Source: Amycolatopsis nalaikhensis (GTDB taxonomy: Bacteria; Actinomycetota; Actinomycetes; Mycobacteriales; Pseudonocardiaceae). From it: 64,000 nucleotides of DNA. Location of the stretch: NCBI RefSeq assembly GCF_030264295.1, contig NZ_CP127173.1:751501-815500 (forward strand), read 5' to 3'. The translations under genes were made by a program, and so were the position numbers. Of this stretch, positions 27,714 to 36,119 are shown in pieces. Each line of letters begins with the position of its first letter. The first letter of the stretch is position 1. The notes under the pieces were generated by a model. It did no database searches and was not told the origin of the DNA. It saw only the letters and a list, made by a program, of their open reading frames with translations.

Positions 27714-28562
27714 ATGAACGTTTTCGTGATCATCGTCATCGCCGCCGCGTTGCTGCTTCTCCTGGCGTCCGCGGTGCGGATCGTCAAGCAGTACGAACAG
27801 GGGGTCCTGTTCCGGCTCGGCCGGGTGGTGGGCGTGCGCGAGCCGGGGTTGCGGCTGATCATCCCGGTCGTCGACGTCCTGCGCCGGGTGCCGTTGCGGA
27901 TCATCACGATGCCGATCCAGTCCCAGGGCATCATCACCCGTGACAACGTGAGCGTGGACGTGTCCGCCGTCGCCTACTTCCGGGTGCGGGACGCGGTGAA
28001 GTCGGTCGTCGCGATCGAGAACGTCTACGCCGCGATCGACCAGATCGCCCAGACGACGCTGCGGAAGGTCGTCGGGCAGCACACGCTGGACGAGACGCTG
28101 TCGGAGACCGACAGCATCAACGTCGACATCCGCCGGATCCTGGACGTCACCACGCTCGACTGGGGCGTGGAAGTGACTTTGGTGGAACTGAAGGACATCC
28201 AGCTGCCCGACACGATGAAACGGGCGATGGCCCGGCAGGCCGAAGCGGAACGCGAAAAGCGCGCCAAGATCATCAGCGCCGAAGGCGAATCCCTCGCCGC
28301 CGCCGCACTCGGCGACGCGTCGGACACGATGATGGCGCACCCGCTCGCGCTGCAGCTGCGCAATCTGCAGAGCCTGGTGGAGATCGGCGTGGACAAGAAC
28401 ACCACCGTCGTGTTCCCCGCCCCGCTGATGAGCACCATCGGCGAACTCGGCTCGTTCCTGGCCCGCGAGAGCGCCGCCGCGGCCCAGCCGAAACCGGCCG
28501 CCACCGCCGCGATCGTGCCGCCGCCCGCGGCCGTGAACGGCACCAGGGCCGACGAGCGCTGA
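27714..28562 (+). CDS. SPFH/band 7 membrane protein (slipin)
   Basis: 282 residues from ATG at 27714 (TGGAGC upstream). A single N-terminal membrane helix ([19 protein letters not shown]) is followed by a band 7 domain: [60 protein letters not shown] and [21 protein letters not shown] coiled-coil [20 protein letters not shown] precedes an Ala/Pro-rich tail. Slipins organise membrane microdomains. Here it lies behind the BON gene, fitting a membrane-stress operon. Confidence 0.88.
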   Translation: MNVFVIIVIAAALLLLLASAVRIVKQYEQGVLFRLGRVVGVREPGLRLIIPVVDVLRRVPLRIITMPIQSQGIITRDNVSVDVSAVAYFRVRDAVKSVVAIENVYAAIDQIAQTTLRKVVGQHTLDETLSETDSINVDIRRILDVTTLDWGVEVTLVELKDIQLPDTMKRAMARQAEAEREKRAKIISAEGESLAAAALGDASDTMMAHPLALQLRNLQSLVEIGVDKNTTVVFPAPLMSTIGELGSFLARESAAAAQPKPAATAAIVPPPAAVNGTRADER

Positions 28563-28586
28563 CCGCCGCCGGCCCCCGGGACTCCG

Positions 28587-28617
28587 CAGTGTTCTGTGCG
28601 AAAAGGACAGAGCACTG
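28587..28617. terminator. stem-loop between SPFH and GNAT genes
   Basis: CAGTGTTCTGT (28587-28597) pairs with ACAGAGCACTG (28607-28617) around a 9-base loop, 11 bp with one G-T pair. There is no T tract. It may be a terminator for the BON-SPFH unit or an element of the GNAT promoter region. Confidence 0.5.
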
Positions 28618-28655
28618 TGGACCCGGGTCGCGCACCGGATCCGTGAGGAGACATC

Positions 28656-29177
28656 ATGACCACCGCCACCCCGCCGGTACGAGTCCTGCTCCCGGACGGC
28701 GAAGCCGCCTGGGTGCGCAAGCTGGAAGCCGGGGATGCCGCCGCGGTCCTCGCGCTGCGGGCCCGGCTTTCCGGGCGCGATCGGCACGTGCGGTTCTTCG
28801 GTCTCGGCGTGGCCGGGCTGGCCGAGCTCTCGACGCAGCTGTCCCACAGCTCTGGCGTCGGGCACACCGCCGTGGGCTGCTTCGTGCACTCCCGGCTGGC
28901 CGGTGTCGCCCGCTACGACATCCTGGCCGACCCGGCCGAAGCGGCGGTCGCGCTGGTGGTCGACGGCCACGGCCCGGCCCTCGGCGTGGCGGCCCTGCTG
29001 CTCGAACAGCTCGCCGTCTCGGCCGAACACGAAGGCGTGCGGATGCTCGTCGCCGACACCGGCGCGGAGAACGCGAAAATGCTCGGCGTTTTCGCGGCGC
29101 TGGGCATTCCGTTCCGGCCGGGACTGCAGCGCGAACAGCCCGCTGCCGCGGAACGAAACGCCCCTTCCCCGGAGTAG
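28656..29177 (+). CDS. GNAT family N-acetyltransferase
   Basis: 173 residues with GAGGAG five bases before the ATG. WVRKLEAGDAAAVLALRARL and VRFFGLG match the start of the bacterial Pat-type GNAT domain (as in the C-terminal part of mycobacterial Rv0998), followed by VGCFVHSRLAGVARYDIL and VDGHGPALGVAALLLEQLAV (acetyl-CoA loop). No cyclic-nucleotide domain is fused. It probably acetylates a protein lysine. Its TAG stop forms part of the -10 hexamer (TAGAAT) of the next gene's leader promoter. Confidence 0.75.
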   Translation: MTTATPPVRVLLPDGEAAWVRKLEAGDAAAVLALRARLSGRDRHVRFFGLGVAGLAELSTQLSHSSGVGHTAVGCFVHSRLAGVARYDILADPAEAAVALVVDGHGPALGVAALLLEQLAVSAEHEGVRMLVADTGAENAKMLGVFAALGIPFRPGLQREQPAAAERNAPSPE

Positions 29178-29282
29178 AATGGACATTGTCCGAGAGCATT
29201 TCGCACGCTGGCGATCAAGCCCGCGTCGTTCTCGGCCCCCAAGTCCGGCCGGTGCCCTCCGGCCGGGGACGGGAGCACCGGC
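29175..29282 (+). promoter_or_regulatory. candidate structured 5' leader of DUF5994, copy 1
   Basis: A -10 TAGAAT (29175-29180) is followed by a 102-nt leader to the ATG. Blocks in order: CCGAGAGCATTTCGCACG, a 7-bp helix ACGCTGG/CCCGCGT with loop CGATCAAG, CGTCGTTCTCGG, a hairpin CCGGCCGG/CCGGCCGG with loop TGCCCT, and GGGGACGGGAGCACCGGC with the ribosome binding site. It aligns with 50796-50903, which also has a 102-nt leader, and with the minus-strand copy at 22411-22514. Confidence 0.75.
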
Positions 29283-29825
29283 ATGAAGTCGGTCCCGCAC
29301 ACCACCCACGCCATGCGCTTCGCGCAAGCGGCCGACGAACTCCGCCACCACGCGCCGCGGCTGCGGCTGAAGCCGGAAGCACCCACCACCGGCTGGGTCG
29401 ACGGCGCCTGGTGGCCCCGTTCCCTGGACCTGACCGCCGAACTGCCGTCGCTGCTCCCGGCACTGACCGGCCGGCTGCGCCGGATCGAACGGGTCACCTA
29501 CCACCTCGCGGCCTGGCCACCCACCCCGCGCCGGCTGCGTTCCGGGGACGAGCACGGCGACGTCCGGCTCGAGGGATTCCGGTCGCAGCACGCCGCCACC
29601 CTGACCGTGATCGGGCTCGGCGCGCGCCGCCGGCTGACGCTGCTGGTGATCCCGCCGGACGCCGATCCGGATCTCGCCCACCACGCGCTGCTGACCGCGG
29701 CGCGCCGGGGCAACAACGACACCGTCGACACGCTGCTCGCCGCCCTTGACGATGACACAGCGGTGCAGCGCTGGGAGGTCGAAGGCGGCCGGATCCCCGC
29801 CCAAGCGGGACCTGCCGGCGGGTAG
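29283..29825 (+). CDS. DUF5994 family protein
   Basis: 180 residues, the fullest member here. Family landmarks: PRLRLKPEAPTTGWVDGAWW then PRS, VTYHLAAWPPTPRRL, VRLEGFRSQHAATLTVIG, RRLTLLVIPPDADPDLAHHA and a C-terminal VQRWEVEGGRIP. No catalytic motif, Cys cluster or membrane segment is seen. DUF5994 has no known function. It is preceded by the conserved leader, followed by a convergent phosphoribosyltransferase gene, and has four further family members plus one relic in this window. Confidence 0.8.
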   Translation: MKSVPHTTHAMRFAQAADELRHHAPRLRLKPEAPTTGWVDGAWWPRSLDLTAELPSLLPALTGRLRRIERVTYHLAAWPPTPRRLRSGDEHGDVRLEGFRSQHAATLTVIGLGARRRLTLLVIPPDADPDLAHHALLTAARRGNNDTVDTLLAALDDDTAVQRWEVEGGRIPAQAGPAGG

Positions 29826-29995
29826 CCGTCCTCAGTTCGCTCCGCCGCCCGATCCGGGCGGCGGGCGTCGAGGCGTGCGTGCAGCCGTGCCCGGATCTTG
29901 TCCGGGGCGCAGGCCCGCCGCCGTCGTTCCTGGCGCGATCACCACCCCGGTCGCGCCGAGCTTGCCGTCGGCGACCTGTCAGTCCGCTGTGGACG

Positions 29996-30652
29996 TCACC
30001 GCGGGATCTCGGTCGGCAGGCGGGGTTCGCGGTGCAGCAGTTCGAGCGCGTCGGTGTCGGCGACCGCCGGGAACTTCCGGTAGCTGTTGCGGACCGCGTG
30101 CAGCCACGGCATCGGGCGCAGGCAGACGAACTGGTCGACCTCGCGGGCGAGCCGGTCGAGGACAGGCGCTTGGGCGACCGGGACCGCGAGCACGATCCGG
30201 CGCGCCTGGCGGGCGCGCAGGACGCGGATCGCCGTGTGCGCGGTCGTGCCGGTGGCGGCGCCGTCGTCGGCGAGTACCACCGTCCGGCCCGCGATCGGCA
30301 CCGGCGCTACGTCGCGCCGGTAGACGGCGACCTGCCCGGCCAGACTGCCCCGCGCCTGATCGGCGAGCCGGGTGAGCTCGTCCGCCGAGATGTCGAACCG
30401 GCGGATGGCGCCGTGGTCCCAGACGACCAGGCCGCCCTCCCCGACGGCACCGAGCAGCACCGGTGGTGGTCCGGCGGCCTCGATCCGGGCGGTGAGCAGG
30501 ATGTCCAGCGGCGCCCCGAGGACGTCGGCGATCTCGGCGGCGACCACGAGGCCGCCCTCGGACAGGCCGAGGACCACGGCGCGGTCACCGCGCAGGGGGC
30601 GCAGGCGGAGGGCCAGTCGTTCGCCCGCCTCCCGGCGATCACGGAACCGCAT
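29996..30652 (-). CDS. phosphoribosyltransferase domain protein (Rv0571c N-domain-like)
   Basis: 218 residues from ATG at 30652 (GGCAGGAG upstream; the frame continues to 30703 but without a site). MRFRDRREAGERLALRLRPL opens the domain. VLGLSEGGLVVAAEIADVLG and the PRPP loop TVVLADDGAATGTTAHTAIR follow, then IVLAVPVAQAPVLDRLAREV. The same type is encoded by Rv0571c and relatives in the mycobacterial DosR regulon. Substrate unknown. A DosR-like box lies 69-82 bp upstream. Confidence 0.82.
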   Translation of the reverse strand: MRFRDRREAGERLALRLRPLRGDRAVVLGLSEGGLVVAAEIADVLGAPLDILLTARIEAAGPPPVLLGAVGEGGLVVWDHGAIRRFDISADELTRLADQARGSLAGQVAVYRRDVAPVPIAGRTVVLADDGAATGTTAHTAIRVLRARQARRIVLAVPVAQAPVLDRLAREVDQFVCLRPMPWLHAVRNSYRKFPAVADTDALELLHREPRLPTEIPR

Positions 30653-30720
30653 GGGCACTCCTGCCGTCGGGAGCCGGTCGGCCGTCCCCCAGCATGACCG
30701 CACCGCGTCCGCGGGCGGGA

Positions 30721-30734
30721 GGGCCGTTGGTCAC
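30721..30734 (-). promoter_or_regulatory. DosR-like box upstream of the phosphoribosyltransferase gene
   Basis: On the minus strand GTGACCAACGGCCC, one mismatch to GGGACNNNNGNCCC, 69-82 bp upstream of the ATG at 30652. The box at 39754 differs from it by a single base. Confidence 0.6.
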
Positions 30735-30784
30735 CACCAGCGGACCGTTCGGCACCTTTCGCTCGACAGTCCACAAAGGACTTC

Positions 30785-31531
30785 TCAGCGCGGGCGGCTC
30801 ACCGTCGACGGCGCCAGCACGACCGCGGGCGCGAGGTCGCGGTCTGCCAGGGCACGGGCCACGTCGCTGAGCCGGCGGTTGTTCCGCCGGGCATAGCCGC
30901 GCAAGGCCGTGAACGCCGCGTCCATGCTCAGCCGTCCGCTGACGGCGAGCACGCCCTTGGCCTGCTCGATGATCACCCGGCTGTTCAACGCGGTCTGCAG
31001 CTGCTCGGAGAGGAGCTCACCCTGGCGGAACGCGCGTTCGTGGAGGATCCCGATGGTCGCGGTGTCGGCCAGCCCCTGCGCCAGTGCCACGTCGTCGGCC
31101 GACAGCTCACCCGGGGAGTGCCCGAAGAGGTTCAACGCCCCGATCGTCTGCCGGCGCAGCCGCATCGGTACCGCGTGCACCGACGCGAACCCGTCCTTGG
31201 CCGCCTCGGCCGCGAACCGCGGCCACCGTGCCGCCGCCGCGGCGATATCGGCCACCAGGACCGGTGTGCTGGTGGTGAAGCACTCGACGCACGGCCCCTC
31301 GTCGATGTCGAGCTGGAACAGCTCCAGCAGCCGTGCCTGTTCGGTGGACGACGCCAGCACCTGCAGGCCGCCCCGCTCGTCGGCCAGGGTCAGCCCGGCC
31401 GCCGCGACGTCGAGCAGCTCCACGCACTGCACCACCAGAGTGTGCAGCAGATCCGCGACGTCGTAGTCGTCGACCAGCGTGTCCGCGAGTGCGACGAACG
31501 CCCGCGTCACCTGTCGTTCACGGTCGGGCAT
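30785..31531 (-). CDS. GAF-ANTAR RNA-binding antiterminator protein
   Basis: 248 residues from ATG at 31531 (AGGAG nine bases upstream). The GAF domain covers residues 10-150 (VQCVELLDVAAAGLTLADER; DEGPCVECFTTSTPVLVADI; PMRLRRQTIGALNLFG). The ANTAR domain covers about 165-225 (LLSEQLQTALNSRVIIEQAK, GVLAVSGRLSMDAAFTALRG, then YARRNNRRLSDVARAL). ANTAR domains bind paired hairpins in mRNA to stop termination. It runs directly behind another GAF-ANTAR gene, and the same ordered pair recurs at 53780-55311. Confidence 0.88.
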   Translation of the reverse strand: MPDRERQVTRAFVALADTLVDDYDVADLLHTLVVQCVELLDVAAAGLTLADERGGLQVLASSTEQARLLELFQLDIDEGPCVECFTTSTPVLVADIAAAAARWPRFAAEAAKDGFASVHAVPMRLRRQTIGALNLFGHSPGELSADDVALAQGLADTATIGILHERAFRQGELLSEQLQTALNSRVIIEQAKGVLAVSGRLSMDAAFTALRGYARRNNRRLSDVARALADRDLAPAVVLAPSTVSRPR

Positions 31532-31573
31532 GCCCACCATCTCCTGAATCGTCAGCTGCCTTCATGGTGATCC

Positions 31574-32371
31574 TCACCGGAACTCCTCGTCCAATCGCAG
31601 CCGCCCGGCGACGATGTCGGCCGCGACTTCCCGCAGGGAACGCCCGTGGCCGAAAGCGTAGGCCCGCAACCGGGCCAGCGCGGCCGAGGCGGGCAGGTCC
31701 AGGTGCGCGATCAGCATCCCGGTCGCCTGGTGCACCTCCCGGAACCGCATCCCCGCGCCCTCCATCCACCGCCCGTCACCGTCGAGCCAGCGCTCGCCGC
31801 CGTCCCGCAGCCCCGACAAGGCGAGTGCGGCGATGTCGGCGACCTGCAACGCCGTCGACAGCTCGGCGGCATCGAGCGAGCCCGGTGTCGAGCGGTAGGT
31901 GTCGAGGGTCGCCACCCGGACCGCCCCGATCTGCACCGGGAACGTGAACAACGCGGCCACCGGCTGCGCCGCGGCCTCCGCGGCGAAAATCGGCCACGCC
32001 GGCGGCGGTCCGGCAGCCAGATCCGGCACCAGGACCGGCCCACCCGCGGCGTGGGCCTCGAAACACGGTCCTTCACCGAGGGAGAACTGCAGTTCCGCCA
32101 GCGCCGAGCTCACCGCGTCACTGGCGTAGACGATCTCGCGGTGCCCGGTGCCGGCCACCACCGACACCGCCGCTCCGTTGACCGGCAGCAAGCGCACACA
32201 CGCCCGGCACACCCGGCCGACGACGTCGACCCCGCTGCTCGGCCCAGCTTCACCCAGGGCGGCCAGCACGCTCGCGCGCAGGTCCTCGACCTCAGCCACC
32301 GCGAACCCACCACCGGCGAGCTCCGCGTTCCGGCATCCGGTTCCTTCCGGGTCGGTGTTCGTGATCGCCAC
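31574..32371 (-). CDS. GAF-ANTAR domain protein
   Basis: 265 residues from GTG at 32371; GTG at 32299 is an alternative closer to the paralogue start. The GAF part has AELQFSLGEGPCFEAHAAGG and FTFPVQIGAVRVATLDTYRS. The ANTAR part has FREVHQATGMLIAHLDLPAS, then AALARLRAYAFGHGRSLREV and AADIV. It corresponds to the gene at 53780. Each pair joins one protein of this type with one of the LLSEQLQTAL type, so they may form heterodimers or act in sequence. Confidence 0.85.
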   Translation of the reverse strand: MAITNTDPEGTGCRNAELAGGGFAVAEVEDLRASVLAALGEAGPSSGVDVVGRVCRACVRLLPVNGAAVSVVAGTGHREIVYASDAVSSALAELQFSLGEGPCFEAHAAGGPVLVPDLAAGPPPAWPIFAAEAAAQPVAALFTFPVQIGAVRVATLDTYRSTPGSLDAAELSTALQVADIAALALSGLRDGGERWLDGDGRWMEGAGMRFREVHQATGMLIAHLDLPASAALARLRAYAFGHGRSLREVAADIVAGRLRLDEEFR

Positions 32372-32454
32372 ACCAACACGGACACCGGGCCCGGATCAGC
32401 ACCGCTGCCGCGGCTGCGTGCAGCGAGCGTACCCGGCCGGGTGCCCTGATGGCT

Positions 32455-32901
32455 TCACGTGGTCAAGGACGGCGCGGGATCGCTGCCGGCATGCCTCGCC
32501 CCGGCGAGGATGTCCTCGGCACCGGCCGTGGTGTCCGGGTCAGCGGCCGTCCGCAGGGCGGTGGTGGCCGCATCGCGTGGGGTGTCCGGCGCGACGACGA
32601 GCAGGATCAGGCGCCGCTGCTGCGTGCCGACGAGTGCGAGGGTGTCCGCCTGCATGGAGTGGAACCCTTCCAACCGGACGATACGGCCGTCCACCACGAG
32701 CTTGCGGTGGGCGATCTCCCAGCCGTCGCCCAGCGGGTAGCTGATCCGCTCGACGTCGCCCACCCGGTCGCGCACCGCCGCGAGGACGTCGGGGAACTCG
32801 ACGCGGGCGTCGCGGGACCGCGGCCACCACGCGCCGTCGACGTACCCGCCGCCGGCGGCCGGTTTCAGCTGCAGGCGGACCTCGTCACCAACGGTGGTCA
32901 C
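32455..32901 (-). CDS. DUF5994 family protein coupled to a desaturase
   Basis: 148 residues from GTG at 32901 whose first bases overlap the TGA of the desaturase gene (GTGA). The longer frame to 33141 is only the shadow of the desaturase. LQLKPAAGGGYVDGAWWPRS, ISYPLGDGWEIAHRKLVVDG, VRLEGFHSMQADTLALVG and RRLILLVVAPDTPRDAATTA are DUF5994 landmarks. The overlap forces co-translation with the delta-9 desaturase. Confidence 0.78.
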   Translation of the reverse strand: MTTVGDEVRLQLKPAAGGGYVDGAWWPRSRDARVEFPDVLAAVRDRVGDVERISYPLGDGWEIAHRKLVVDGRIVRLEGFHSMQADTLALVGTQQRRLILLVVAPDTPRDAATTALRTAADPDTTAGAEDILAGARHAGSDPAPSLTT

Positions 32902-33911
32902 GACCGGCTCCGATCCGGGGTCTCGGCGAGCAGACCGCGTTCCGGCTTGCCGAACCCGCGGGGCGCCGCGGTGTAGCCGGGGTTGAGCTTGCGAGCCAGG
33001 CGTTCCGGCCTGGGCCAGCGGACTTCGGTGGCCCAGCCGAGCTTTTCGAACAGCCAGATCAGGCGCGCGGACATGTCGAGCTGGCCGCGGCGGACGCCGT
33101 GGCGGGCGCCGGTCGGGTCGGCGTGGTGGGAGTTGTGCCACGACTCGCCCATGGAGGCGATGGCCAGCGGCCAGAAGTTCGCGGACTTGTCGCGGGCGGC
33201 GTAGGGCCGGTCACCGATCATGTGGCACAGGGAGTTCACCGACCAGGTGACGTGGTGCAGCACGGCCACCCGGACGAGGCTCGCCCAGAAGAACGCGGTC
33301 AGCGCGCCCCACCAGGACATCGTCACCAGCCCGCCGATCACGGCCGGGGCCAGCAGGGTGACGACGGTGAGCGCGGGGAACCAGCGGTCGATCCGGGCGA
33401 TGTCGCGGTCGGCGAGCAGGTCGGGGGCGAACCGCTGCGCGTTGGTCTTCTCCCGGTCGAACAACCAGCCCATGTGAGCGTGCCAGAAACCCTTCGCGAG
33501 CGCGGCGGCCGAAGTGCCGTAACGCCACGGGGAATGCGGATCACCCTCGCGGTCGGCGAAGGCGTGGTGGCGGCGGTGGTCGGCGACCCAGCCGATCACC
33601 GGGCCCTGCATGGCCATGCTGCCGGTGGCGGCGAGGGCGATCCGCAGGCCGCGGTTCGCCTTGAAGGCGCCGTGGGTGAAGTAGCGGTGGAAGCCGATGG
33701 TGACTCCCAGGCCGGTCAGGAAGTAGAACCCGATGGCCAGGGCGACGTCGGTCCAGCCGAGGCCCCAGCCCCACGCGAACGGCACCGCGGCGGCCAGCGC
33801 CAGCAACGGCACGACCGCGAACAGCTTGACCAGGAAGGTTTCGGTGCGGGACTTTTCGCCCGCGAGCATCGGCTCCGAGGTGTTGGGTGGCCGTTGCAGC
33901 GTTTGTGTCAT
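32898..33911 (-). CDS. acyl-CoA/acyl-lipid delta-9 desaturase
   Basis: 337 residues from ATG at 33911 (GGAAAGAAG upstream). All three histidine boxes are present: HRYFTH, HRRHHAF (WVADHRRHH) and HNSHHADP. Four membrane helices occur, including FAVVPLLALAAAVPFAWGWG and WGALTAFFWASLVRVAVLHH. It introduces a cis-9 double bond into saturated acyl chains with O2 and ferredoxin or NADPH-linked reductase, as in mycobacterial DesA3-type enzymes. A close paralogue is at 52358. Coupled to the downstream DUF5994 gene by a 4-nt overlap. Confidence 0.88.
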   Translation of the reverse strand: MTQTLQRPPNTSEPMLAGEKSRTETFLVKLFAVVPLLALAAAVPFAWGWGLGWTDVALAIGFYFLTGLGVTIGFHRYFTHGAFKANRGLRIALAATGSMAMQGPVIGWVADHRRHHAFADREGDPHSPWRYGTSAAALAKGFWHAHMGWLFDREKTNAQRFAPDLLADRDIARIDRWFPALTVVTLLAPAVIGGLVTMSWWGALTAFFWASLVRVAVLHHVTWSVNSLCHMIGDRPYAARDKSANFWPLAIASMGESWHNSHHADPTGARHGVRRGQLDMSARLIWLFEKLGWATEVRWPRPERLARKLNPGYTAAPRGFGKPERGLLAETPDRSRS

Positions 33912-34176
33912 ATCGATCGCTTCTTTCCTTGACGTACCTGTCCGCCAGGGTCTGGGGCGATCAAGTTCCGGATAGCCCGCTGACGGCGGCCCAAAACCGG
34001 GAGATGGTGGAGGTTGCCGGGACGTCCTCACCGCTGAGGCCCGCTACGTGAGCGAGAGCAACCAATAGTCACAACGAACGACCCGCCGGAATGGTTCCCG
34101 TCCGGTTGGCCCTTCGAATGCCGACCGGCCCGGGCCCATCCGGCACGCCGGTCGGCGGCCCTCTAGCGTGGCGGTC

Positions 34177-34602
34177 ATGGAACACCCCGAACCCGACGCC
34201 CGAACGCTCGAGCGCGCCCTCGGCGAGTACGTGCGGGCGGTGGCGGCCGCGGTCGGTGTCCCGGACGAAAGCACCACGGTGGAGATCAGCGACACCGCCA
34301 CCGCCTACCTCGGGCTGCCGCGGCGGTGGCCCGGAAGGCCCGGCCACGACGTCATGCTGGTCTGGAACGAACGCCGGGGGTGGTCCCTCGCGGTGGAAAC
34401 CGACCCCGGCGCGGCCGCGGTCGTCCTCGCGCACCACGGCGACGACCTCGTCCCCGCCCCGGACGCGGTGGCCCGGTTCGTCGCCGACACCGCCGCCGGC
34501 CGTCCCCACGGCCAGGCGTCGGCCGGACCGGCTGCGGACGTGTCCCGCCGGGTGCTGGCCGAGCGGCTGCGGCCCTACCTCGGCGACGCCCCGAACGGCT
34601 GA
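34177..34602 (+). CDS. DUF6292 family protein
   Basis: 141 residues from ATG at 34177; a GTG three codons upstream (34168) is also possible. LERALGEYVRAVAAAVGVPD, TATAYLGLPRRWPGRPGHDV, MLVWNERRGWSLAVETDPGA and VVLAHHGDDLVPAPDAVARF are typical of DUF6292, a Pseudonocardiaceae-rich family of unknown function. It is the first gene of a plus-strand run. A weak DosR-like half site ending TTGGCCC lies 65-78 bp upstream. Confidence 0.7.
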   Translation: MEHPEPDARTLERALGEYVRAVAAAVGVPDESTTVEISDTATAYLGLPRRWPGRPGHDVMLVWNERRGWSLAVETDPGAAAVVLAHHGDDLVPAPDAVARFVADTAAGRPHGQASAGPAADVSRRVLAERLRPYLGDAPNG

Positions 34603-34736
34603 CCGCGGGCCGGCTCCCGTGGTTCTTCACCGGCCCGCGGGGGCATCCGCCCGGCGGTATGCTCGGGAAACAGCGCCCAGACCCCGCTCTCACCCGACCG
34701 GTCTCGTGCCCGGTCATCGCCAGGAGCAGGTTCTTC

Positions 34737-35921
34737 ATGAATTCCCCCTCAGCACCACGCGCAGATCCGCAGAGCGGCCCCGGGGCTTCTCCGGTGCCGT
34801 ACGGGCTCCGCGTCGCGGCCGCGGTCTCGTGGCGCCTGCTGGTCGTGGCGGCGGCCCTGACCGTCCTCGGCTTCGTGGCCACCCGGCTGGCCTCGGTGGT
34901 CGTCCCGGTCGCGGTGGCACTGCTGCTCGCCGGGCTGTTCTCGCCCGCCGTCACCTGGCTCGCGGCCAGGAAGGTCCCGCGCGGCCTCGCGACCGCGATT
35001 GTGCTCGTCGTGGGCATCGCGCTGGCCGGCGGGGTCGTGACGTTCGTCGTCATCACCGTCACCGTGGGCATGCCCGCGCTGATCGACCAGGTCACCGTGA
35101 GCCTGACCGACCTGCACACCTGGCTGCGCACCGGCCCCCTGCACCTGAGCCAGGGCCAGCTAGACCAGCTGCTCGGCAACCTGACCGCCATGCTCGGCCG
35201 GAACAAGTCCGTGATCGCCTCGGGCGCCCTCACCACCGCGGTCACCGTCGGGGAACTGCTCGCCGAAGCCCTGCTCACGGTGTTCTGCCTGATCTTCTTC
35301 CTCGCCCAGGGAAATCCGATCTGGGCGTTCCTGATCCGGGGCGTACCCACCCGGCTGCGCGACCGCGCCGACATCGCCGGGCGCAGCGGGTTCACCACCC
35401 TGGCCCACTACGTCCGCGGCACCGCCGCCGTCGCGTTCGTCGACGCCGCCGGTATCGGCCTCGGCCTGGTGATCCTCGGGGTCCCCTTGGCGGCTCCGCT
35501 GAGCACGCTCGTCTTCCTCGGCGCGTTCATCCCCGTCATCGGCTCGGTGATCGCCGGCGGGATCGCCGTCCTCGTGGCCCTGGTGGCCAACGGCGTCTGG
35601 ACGGCCGTCATCGTGCTCGCCGTCGTCGTCGGTGTGATGCAGGTGGAAAGCCATGTCCTGCAACCACTGCTGCTCGGGCGGGCCGTCCGGCTGCACCCCC
35701 TGGCCGTCGTCCTCGCCCTCGCCATCGGGCTCGTCACCGCCGGGATCGTCGGCGCCCTGCTGGCCGTCCCGCTGCTCGCCGTCTTCAGCTCGGGCGTGCG
35801 CAGCCTGACCACCCGGCCGGAGAACGACCCGCCTGCGGGAACCGCTCATCCTGCCGATCCGGACGACCGCGCCCCGGACCCGGCGACCGATGACGTGCAC
35901 GCCGGGCCTGAGGTCTGTTGA
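34737..35921 (+). CDS. AI-2E family transporter
   Basis: 394 residues from ATG at 34737 (AGGAG about 10 bases upstream). The AI-2E/UPF0118 fold: paired N-terminal helices (LLVVAAALTVLGFVATRLAS; VVPVAVALLLAGLFSPAVTW), a long periplasmic-type segment, then GTAAVAFVDAAGIGLGLVIL, FLGAFIPVIGSVIAGGIAVL, QVESHVLQPLLLGRAVRLHP and AGIVGALLAVPLLAVF. IPVIGS and the HxLxP-like motif identify the family. The substrate is unknown; some members act as Na+/H+ antiporters. The tail is Pro/Asp-rich. Confidence 0.85.
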   Translation: MNSPSAPRADPQSGPGASPVPYGLRVAAAVSWRLLVVAAALTVLGFVATRLASVVVPVAVALLLAGLFSPAVTWLAARKVPRGLATAIVLVVGIALAGGVVTFVVITVTVGMPALIDQVTVSLTDLHTWLRTGPLHLSQGQLDQLLGNLTAMLGRNKSVIASGALTTAVTVGELLAEALLTVFCLIFFLAQGNPIWAFLIRGVPTRLRDRADIAGRSGFTTLAHYVRGTAAVAFVDAAGIGLGLVILGVPLAAPLSTLVFLGAFIPVIGSVIAGGIAVLVALVANGVWTAVIVLAVVVGVMQVESHVLQPLLLGRAVRLHPLAVVLALAIGLVTAGIVGALLAVPLLAVFSSGVRSLTTRPENDPPAGTAHPADPDDRAPDPATDDVHAGPEVC

Positions 35922-36119
35922 GGACAGTCAGGAGCCGGCGGCTCGTCCGGCTCCACGAAACCTTGGTCATCCACACCTCGTGCGCGGCGAAAGGTTCCTT
36001 CGGCCCCCCGGCAGATGACGTGTGACCCTGGGCAGTCGTGGCCCGGACGAGCAAGGTGGTGGCTACCGGAACGCCACTTCGCGCTCATCCGGGCCGGCCG
36101 TCGAAGGGGACAACCACGC

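Noticed and set aside
29181..29282. Canonical ANTAR target (two hairpins with A1/G4 six-base loops)
   Set aside because: The loop residues do not match (GATCAA or GGTCAA, TGCCCT or TAGTTT), so the leader was not called an ANTAR element.
27144..29804. An 886-residue open frame on the minus strand
   Set aside because: It lies opposite the BON, SPFH, GNAT and DUF5994 genes, is rich in His/Arg/Gly and has no domain; it is a codon-bias shadow of GC-rich genes.
35994..36007. GGTTCCTTCGGCCC as a DosR box before the HPF gene
   Set aside because: The first half site does not match and the distance (113 bp) differs from the three accepted boxes.
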